From positions 69,191,782 to 69,255,781 of the forward strand of contig CM070711.1 of the NCBI GenBank assembly GCA_036346275.1: a stretch of 64,000 nucleotides of DNA, given 5' to 3'. Of this stretch, positions 57,780-64,000 are shown in pieces. The DNA is from Otatea glauca. Its lineage: Eukaryota > Streptophyta > Magnoliopsida > Poales > Poaceae. The position numbers were made by a program, and so were the translations under genes. The notes under the pieces were generated by a model, which saw only the letters and a list, made by a program, of their open reading frames with translations, was not told where the DNA came from and did no database searches. Positions within the stretch are counted from its first letter, which is position 1. Every line of letters starts with the position of its first letter.

Positions 57780-59880
57780 AATCTCTTCGTTCTGTGGAGA
57801 TCCACCAAATAAAGAGTTAGAATTTTTTAAGAATTTTTAGTATATTTATTATTTTAGCGACTATAAAAAACGTGTAATCGACTTTTATTACATAATAGTT
57901 AATAATATATATATACAAATCAAATTACTTACCTTATTTTATCCCCCCCCTAACTAAATTAGCATATTTCTAAAATTTTAATTTGGATAAAATGAAATAT
58001 TATATTTTTCACTTAGTATGGAATTAAAAAATAATCCCTAATTTCCTTTTATTTTTATTCTTATGTTATTTATATTTAATTTCGAATTTCAAGTTTTGAT
58101 TTATAATTTGTATAAAAATCAAATGACTAATTTCATTTTGTTTTTTATTCCAAATTTATGTTAATTTTTATTTGTTAATTTTTATTTAATTTTGCATATC
58201 TGTTGTACTGTAGAAATCGTATACAAATCCAACTACTATTTTTTCTGTAATTTATATTCTGTATTTTAGCAATGTACATGTCTAATTTGGACTTCATATG
58301 AAAGTTAAATGGTTGATTTTCATTTATTTATAATTCTGAATTTCTGTTATTTTTAGTGTTCTTAGTATGGGCTCTTTCTTTTAGTCTAAGCCATTGATTT
58401 TATTTTTATTTAGTTTTGAATATTAGTTTTGGATTACAATTGATAATACAAATCCAATTGATAATTTTTACCTAATTTTTATTCTGAATTTTAGTAATGT
58501 ACGTGTTTTAATTTAGAGTTTATATGAAAATCAAATGTCTAATTTATTTTTATTTTTTATTCTGAATTTTTGTTAATTTTTTGTTGTACTTCACATAGAC
58601 TCTTTCTTTTAATCTAAGCCATTATAATTCGGATCCGCTAGATAGACGGTTAGACGTTTTTTGAAATAGTAACATCAAATCTAATGGCTATTATAGTTCA
58701 ACTTAGTTAAGGTTCACTAAATTAAGGGTTATATGTTTTGCTTTTTTATGAGAATTTCTAGCATTTTATTTTCTTAACAACTCTACATGATATGCTATTG
58801 AAGCGTCGTAGGACCGGTCTTGACCCCGTGACCCAGTATAGGATTGACGTAATGCCTTCTGATGAAACCCAGAACACTATTACCACATCAATTTGTTTCC
58901 TTTGATCAGGTTGGTGCCATATTTGGTGTTGAATCTATCATAGACGAACCAAGAGATAAAAAAGGGGGAGTTAGATTAGGAGATCAGGAGGCGCACTCTT
59001 CCACGTCAAGAAAGAAGCAGCTATTTCTGTTTTTTTTCTGGCTACGCAAGTAAAAGGATTTGAAGGGCGATCGAGCTCGTGCAATGTTATTATTTTCCCG
59101 TTCTTTTCTTTCCTTGGGAACACTTGGACGGGGAGCACCAGCAGACACCATGGCGTCTAGGAGATAAGTCTATATACAGTAAATGTCTTGATTTATTTGT
59201 TTCTCGATAAAACCGATCTACTTTTAGGGAGTTCTTAGAAAAACCAAATCAAATACAAATTAGTTTTGGGGCTGCGTGACTTTTATGTTATGGCTGAACC
59301 AACATGAGGTCATTTGTATTTTCTTTAATTGCATGCATTGAATCACATCGGTATGTATTATCTGTATAAGGCCAAGGTGCGTCCAATGTAATGTCAGAGT
59401 TCATATGCTGATTTGTTGGTTATGATTTACTAATCAAAATTATAATTAGGCTTAATCACGCATGAGATCTAGATGTATCGATCCGCCCCTATTATGTAAG
59501 TTTTGTCTTTTATTTTGATTTTATACTACAAAGTAATATATATATCTACTCAATAACATTTAATGGTCAATATGATACATTTTTAATTAGGATCCACCAA
59601 TTAAAAGCTAGATTTTTTGCTTTTTTGTGAGAATTTCTAGTCTATTTCTCAAAGATCCAATGACAGTTGTAAATAAAGCCCACCAGATTAAGGGCTAGAT
59701 ATTTTATTTTTTTGTAGGAATTTCTAGTCTAACTCTCATGGGCTCTATTTGTAGTCTATTTCTCAAAGATCCAATGGCAATGGTAAATAAAGTTCATAAG
59801 ATTAAGGGCTAGATATTTTGCTTTTTTATGGGAATTTCTAGTCTATTTCTCATTTTTCTTAGCGACTCTCGTAAACTTTT
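57780..59880. repeat. AT-rich DNA with diverged tandem repeats
   Basis: Two families. One (58,060-58,620) repeats TCTGAATTTTAGTAATGTAC and AAATCAAATG with ATTTTTATT spacers at roughly 180-240 bp. The other repeats AGATTAAGGGCTAGATATTT then TTTTGTAGGAATTTCTAGTC, about 115 bp long, at 58,720-58,780, 59,600-59,650, 59,690-59,735 and 59,800-59,855. No gene was seen between 57,420 and 59,890. Confidence 0.65.
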
Positions 59881-59899
59881 AATATATAACAGATAGATT

Positions 59900-60340
59900 C
59901 ACCTCACCAATCTCAATGCAGAGGAGGATGAACTGAAGACGAAGACCCAATGAAGTGCTTCTTTGAACGGAAGGATGAAGATTTCAGGGCACACAGATTG
60001 AGCGGAGCAAGGATGGAAGCGGTGGAGGCTCTAGCTCGGCCGCCGAAGTACACCTCCGCCGGCTGTCTGCCCACCGGAAACGGCAACTCTGCTCTGCTCT
60101 GCTCATTCTTATCCTCTGCCACCTCACCAAGCTCAATGCAGAGGAGGATAAAATGAAGACGAAGACCCAATGAAGTGCTTCTTTGAACGGGAGGATGAAG
60201 ATTTCGGGCCACGCAGCTTGAGCGGAGCAAGGATGGAAGCGGTGGATGCTCTAGCTCGGCCGCCTGAGTACACCTCCGCCAGTCGACTTGTCCACCAGCA
60301 ACGGCAGCTCTGCTCTGCTCATTCTTATGCTCTGTCAAAG
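59900..60340. repeat. 220-bp tandem duplication
   Basis: CACCTCACCAATCTCAATGC at 59,900 recurs as CACCTCACCAAGCTCAATGC at 60,120. About 220 bases align with roughly 10 percent change. Each unit has an open frame on both strands (plus MKCFFERKDEDF and MKCFFEREDEDF; minus frame continuous across the unit from 60,380 to 59,913). No known domain. Confidence 0.88.
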
Positions 60341-60344
60341 TTAG

Positions 60345-61150
60345 GAAAACTCTAGTCTTTGCCTTGATATTATAATGCAAAACTTCAGTCTTCTTTACCG
60401 TGGCCTAGCGATAACGGCTCTATTCGGCACTTTGAACGATGAACACATGATTGATAACATGCTTTGAGCTTTCCAAGTCAGTAACGGGTTAAGCCTAGCT
60501 GAGCCTGAGCTGCAGAAACAGAGCCTGCTTGTTCAAGTAGCACCGCACACCGCGAGCTTATAAATACCGTAGTACGATATTTTAGAGTCAAACCGGCGAA
60601 GCCTTCTTTTTTTTCTAGGCCCTTTCGAATAAATTCGCAAAATGACTCTCTTCTCAACTGCAGAAGATGCAGCATATGACACATGTCACCTGCCGCACTA
60701 CAGTAGCGCAGTAGGTTTTCCTACCGAACCATACCTGGGCAAATTCACCGACTAAGCACCTTGATTAGTCACTGTGAAATCATGTGCTGAAAAATTGGCT
60801 TAGTAATGAAATTGGCTTTGCAAAGTGGTTGTGATTATGGCATGTGTGGTGCTTGCATGTGCTATGTCTGATGATTATTTGATATACTGGTGATAGCATG
60901 ATATTGGTTTTGCTTGATGCAATACGCTCGTGTGAGTGTTTGCATGGACTGATGTTGAGTCAAGTCGTGGACTTGTGCTCGGAATTGTTTCTTGTTTATT
61001 CATGTGCGGTGTTGCTCGAGGCTAACGTGGTCGATGACGGACCGAACTAGGTTCATGGAGGAACTGAGGTTCGGGACTAGATTCAGATAGGAATCGAGGT
61101 CTTGGTGGTCAAGGATGTCATGCGGAACGTTCGGGCTAGAGAACATGCAC
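60345..61150. other. Intergenic DNA
   Basis: No gene or clear repeat seen. Mixed composition with TGATGTTGAGTCAAG-type words only. Confidence 0.3.
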
Positions 61151-61560
61151 ATGGAGGCTGGTTAGTCACGTATTTATAGCATGTGGGGCTGTACATACAT
61201 GCAAGAGATGTTTTTGGCTATGTTGAGCCAGGTTGAGATGTATACAAACTCTTTCCATGTTGGAAGTAGAGTTGTATTCAATCCCTTTATGTTTGCTCAG
61301 TATAAATAGGGGGAGGTGTCTCCTGTTTATCGTGAGCGTTGAGCTTTCTTTTAGGGTTGTACTCTTTTGTTTGGAGTACTGTAACCAGATTAGACAAAAG
61401 GAAATAAAAATCAATTTCTAGTCCTTTTGGCTTGGTGACGAGACCTCCTGCATGTTCCTTGCACCCTGAAGTTCCCGACTGCGACGACTTCTTTCTGGCT
61501 GTTTTTTGTTTCACCCCAGCAGCTACACCCGAGCGAAGGAAAAGCCGGCGCTACAGTATT
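61150..61560 (+). mobile_element. LTR-like remnant with TATA box
   Basis: TATAAATAGGGGGAGGTGTC (TATA at 61,301-61,308) is followed by a leader-like GTTTATCGTGAGCGTTGAGC and then GGAAATAAAAATCAATTTC, a polyadenylation-like AATAAA site at about 61,403. Promoter and polyadenylation signals within about 100 bp are the layout of a copia-type LTR. Clear ends and a target duplication were not found. Confidence 0.4.
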
Positions 61561-61829
61561 TCGCGAAGCTACAGTAACCTGTGATTACTGTTCAGGTTCG
61601 GTTTATGGTTTGTTTGCCCGGTTTTGTTTTTATAGATTGATTCATTGTCTCTATTGTTTCAACAAGTTTAATATTGATTTGATCTATACAAAACCTTCCT
61701 AGAGTATCAACTTAGAGTTCCTAAAAGTTTCATTGGTTAATCTTTTGTAGATTGTGATTTATCACGAAATTGGGGTTTGGTCTGTTCTCGTCATAATCAT
61801 CACAAAGATGCTTGCGAGGTTAATAACTT

Positions 61830-62345
61830 TTGATTCGTAGGTCCGATCGAGTTGATTCTTGCTGGATTAGATTCATAATTGAATCTAGTTTCTTCAGTTA
61901 AAATTTCACACTAATCCAACGGTGGGATCTTCGGTTAATCACATTGATTGAGTTTGGTCCGTAGCTAGTTTGATTTGGTCCGTAGCTAGTTTGATTTGGT
62001 CCGTCGCTGTTAGATCGGTTTTTGTTTCAGTCGTCTTGCAAAGAATATAACTCCAGATCCATAAGTCCTATTGAGTTAATTCTTTTTATGTTAGCTTCGG
62101 AATTGAATCTAGTTTCTACAGTTAAAATTTCATATCAATCTAACGGTTAGATCTTCAGAAATCTTAGTTTTAGTGAACATATATCAGTCTGTCTCGTTTG
62201 GTCCGGAGTGTATTGATTTGGTTTTGCTACAGTAGTAATTTGGTCCGTAGTACATGTGAAAATTTGGTCTAGCACGAAATTTGGTCCGTAGTACATGTGA
62301 AAATTTGGTCTGGCACGAAGTTTGGTCCGGAGTACAAGTAAAAGT
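61830..62345. repeat. Nested duplications with TTTGGTCCGTAG units
   Basis: An outer duplication: GAATCTAGTTTCTTCAGTTA near 61,881 and GAATCTAGTTTCTACAGTTA near 62,105, each with about 100 bases of matching context. Inside it, TTTGGTCCGTAGCTAGTTTGA repeats three times from about 61,954, and a 50-bp unit (TTTGGTCCGTAGTACATGTG then AAAATTTGGTCTAGCACGAA) stands about three times at 62,230-62,345. Confidence 0.75.
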
Positions 62346-62349
62346 TTGA

Positions 62350-63550
62350 TCCGACGCAATAAGATTTCTGTTGAGTACAAATTAAGTGATCTAAGTTTGT
62401 TTGGGGTGTTTCAAAAATCACAAAAATTTTATTTTAGCTTCCGCGCAATCATTCACCCCCCTCTGATTGCTAGATCAGTATATTTCGATCCTACAGTCAC
62501 TTAATTAAGTCACTAATTAAGTGGCTACTTAAGCCACTGTCCATCTGTGGGTAGCTTGGTAGGTCCTTAATGTCACGCTTATGTTGCGCGGCTGATGACA
62601 TGCCAAGCCCAAAGATACAGCTACCGCAATAGAACATGCTGTCGTGGTATGGGAGCGCGACGGTGACATATGTCACCTTTCACATCTTACGTGGTCGAAA
62701 AAGAGGTAATTTTTACAAATTTATTTGGAAAGAGACCAGATTTGAAAAAAAATATTGTGTCAAAGGAAAAAAAGGAAAAATTTCGAAATGGCTAGACACT
62801 GTATCATAGACTAAAGGTTAGGTTATATGAATTTTCAGATATTTTTTTATTGCTATCTGATTAAATCATTGAGTCTACTTCTAAAAAGTCTGTCCATATA
62901 GTAGTAGAAAACAGCTCTGCTGGGTCAGCTGGGACGACTTTGGAGAGTTCGAGGGGTACTGTGTTCTTATTGCACCAAGTACAACTTCATCAGATGGTAT
63001 CGTCAGGATTTGATTAGTATTTATTTCGTTCACAACCCTTTTGACCAGGACTTCCAACTTGACTAAAGAAAGCCAGTCTCCTGCACTTCAAGTTAAGCAG
63101 AATGTTACTAGTTACTACTACTACTACTACATAGCATGCCTTGGAATTTGGAACAGCAAACAATAAAAAAAGTTCAGGCCTCCAATTTGTAGCAACTCCT
63201 GAATTTATTGGGAAATATCATGGAAGCACACCTTACCTTAGTATGGAAATTTCTCGGAAAAATCTTGCTCTGCTTTCCAATTTTATACGGAAATTCGACA
63301 CCAGGCACCCCATATATATTATTCCACCTTGGAATTGAACAACCTTTTGAAAAGAGCAACTTTTGGCTTTTCAAAAAAGAAAATAGCAACTTTCTCAATC
63401 ATGCTTAGGGGAAGTCTTTCATTCATATCAAATGCTTTCCTTCAGTAGTCAAACAGAGCTACCACTTCAATCTATTGGAATCTTTCATGTACCTACAGCT
63501 GCCGATTTTCAGTGCGCATGCGTGTCCACTCCAACGCAGACAAAATATGG
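62350..63550. other. Intergenic DNA before the right-edge gene
   Basis: No gene recognised. An ACT trinucleotide run stands at 63,111-63,130. Short open frames at 63,141-63,408 overlap on both strands and have no recognisable domain. Confidence 0.35.
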
Positions 63551-63756
63551 CGTTTGCAGAAGGCACGCTGAGTGCAGCAGAAGACAACAAGGACATTCTC
63601 AGCTGGAGCTGTGAGCGTTTCTACCGCCTCTCCCGTGAGACCAAAGTGAATTTAGCAACTTGGAACCCAGGTCTAGTCTATGCAGTCTTGCTGTGGAATG
63701 GTTCAAGATGTTGTTTGTTTGTTACGAACGGCTTAAATTTCTGCAGTCCCTCATGA
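63547..63756 (+). CDS. Possible upstream exon, unidentified
   Basis: An open frame beginning [20 protein letters not shown] continues [12 protein letters not shown] to a possible splice donor (AAA then GTGAATT at about 63,643). It lies just upstream of the CRR7-like exon and may be its first exon, an upstream exon of another gene, or chance. The codon use looks more gene-like than the surrounding AT-rich DNA. I do not recognise the protein. Confidence 0.3.
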   Translation: MAFAEGTLSAAEDNKDILSWSCERFYRLSRETKVNLATWNPGLVYAVLLWNGSRCCLFVTNGLNFCSPS

Positions 63757-63795
63757 CTGGTCAAGCTCACTGTTTTTTGATCGTTCTCTGTCTAG

Positions 63796-64000
63796 ATTCG
63801 TGCGGAACGAAGGAGGAGAGCAGATATCCAGTCGGCCACGTACGTGCTCGTGGAGCCCGGCATGGACGAAGAGTTCAATCCGTCTCCAAGGAGGAGCTCG
63901 AGGCCAGGCTGGAGAAGTGGCCGGGCGATGAGCTGCCGCCCGACCTCGCGAGATTCGACACGGTTGACGACGCCATCTCGTATCTCGTCAGGTCGGTGTG
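63796..64000 (+). pseudogene. CRR7-like (NDH assembly, PF12095) exon, cut by the window edge
   Basis: After a splice acceptor (CTGTCTAG) the exon reads [20 protein letters not shown] then PGMDEEF, then after a frame change [20 protein letters not shown] followed by [19 protein letters not shown]. This matches the plant CHLORORESPIRATORY REDUCTION 7 family, a small chloroplast stroma protein needed for the NDH subcomplex. Between EEF and VSKEE there are five extra bases (AATCC, about 63,872-63,876), a frameshift. Relatives usually have four more residues (a KGWL-like segment) after the EARL position, so a short deletion is also likely. A decayed duplicate or local sequence error are both possible. 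The rest lies outside the window. Confidence 0.6.

Noticed and set aside
63141..63408. Overlapping 65-75 aa frames on both strands
   Set aside because: Short, AT-rich, overlapping in opposite directions and without recognisable motif.

Overview
This is a 64-kb piece of a nuclear plant genome, almost certainly from a grass (Poaceae). The basis is the mix of transposon families: a CACTA element with TNP2-, TNP1- and Ulp1-like genes, a Tat-type Ty3/gypsy element with an antisense ORF, BED-finger hAT elements, a MULE and large TGTAAC-type LTRs. A glycerophosphodiester phosphodiesterase gene with plant exon structure also lies here. The species cannot be named from the sequence. Most of the window is nested, decayed transposons. 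No bacterial features, CRISPR arrays or convincing RNA genes were seen.

Layout. 1-4.55 kb: decayed Mutator-like (MULE) transposase on the minus strand, with AT-rich minisatellites, a telomere-like repeat tract and GC-rich inverted motifs. 4.6-12.0 kb: two related BED-finger hAT elements, both minus, on either side of a non-autonomous element with CGGTTCGG-rich ends. 12.7-19.16 kb: possible old hAT-like element split by a 5.4-kb solo-LTR-like insertion. 19,247-43,646: one CACTA (En/Spm) element of 24.4 kb bounded by perfect TAA duplications. It carries broken TNP2-like, PF03004-like and Ulp1-like genes and an internal second block of subterminal repeats. Inside it at 29,204-41,029 sits an 11.8-kb Tat-like LTR retrotransposon with perfect GATAT duplications, an antisense ORF with its own TATA box, and a minisatellite of about 25 copies.

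43.65-57.4 kb is the only gene-rich part. A possible 100-codon secreted protein gene (44,214-48,141) is split by a 3,620-bp solo LTR with perfect ATCAG duplications; that LTR carries four TGACGTCA palindromes and a G-box. Downstream is a GDPD gene (about 49.4-56.9 kb). Its catalytic motifs remain, but it carries four lesions as given: a frameshift in exon 2, a 975-bp hAT insertion in exon 4, a frameshift in an A7 run in exon 6, and an in-frame TAG in exon 7.

57.4-63.5 kb is AT-rich intergenic DNA with several diverged tandem duplications and one TATA-bearing LTR-like remnant. The right edge (from 63,796) enters a gene or pseudogene resembling CRR7, a chloroplast NDH-complex assembly factor, with a frameshift in the visible exon.

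Nothing here works as a pathway. The window records successive insertions: Tat into CACTA, solo LTR into a small gene, hAT into a GDPD exon. Many lesions are 1-2 nt indels, so long-read base-calling error must be excluded before the genes are called dead.
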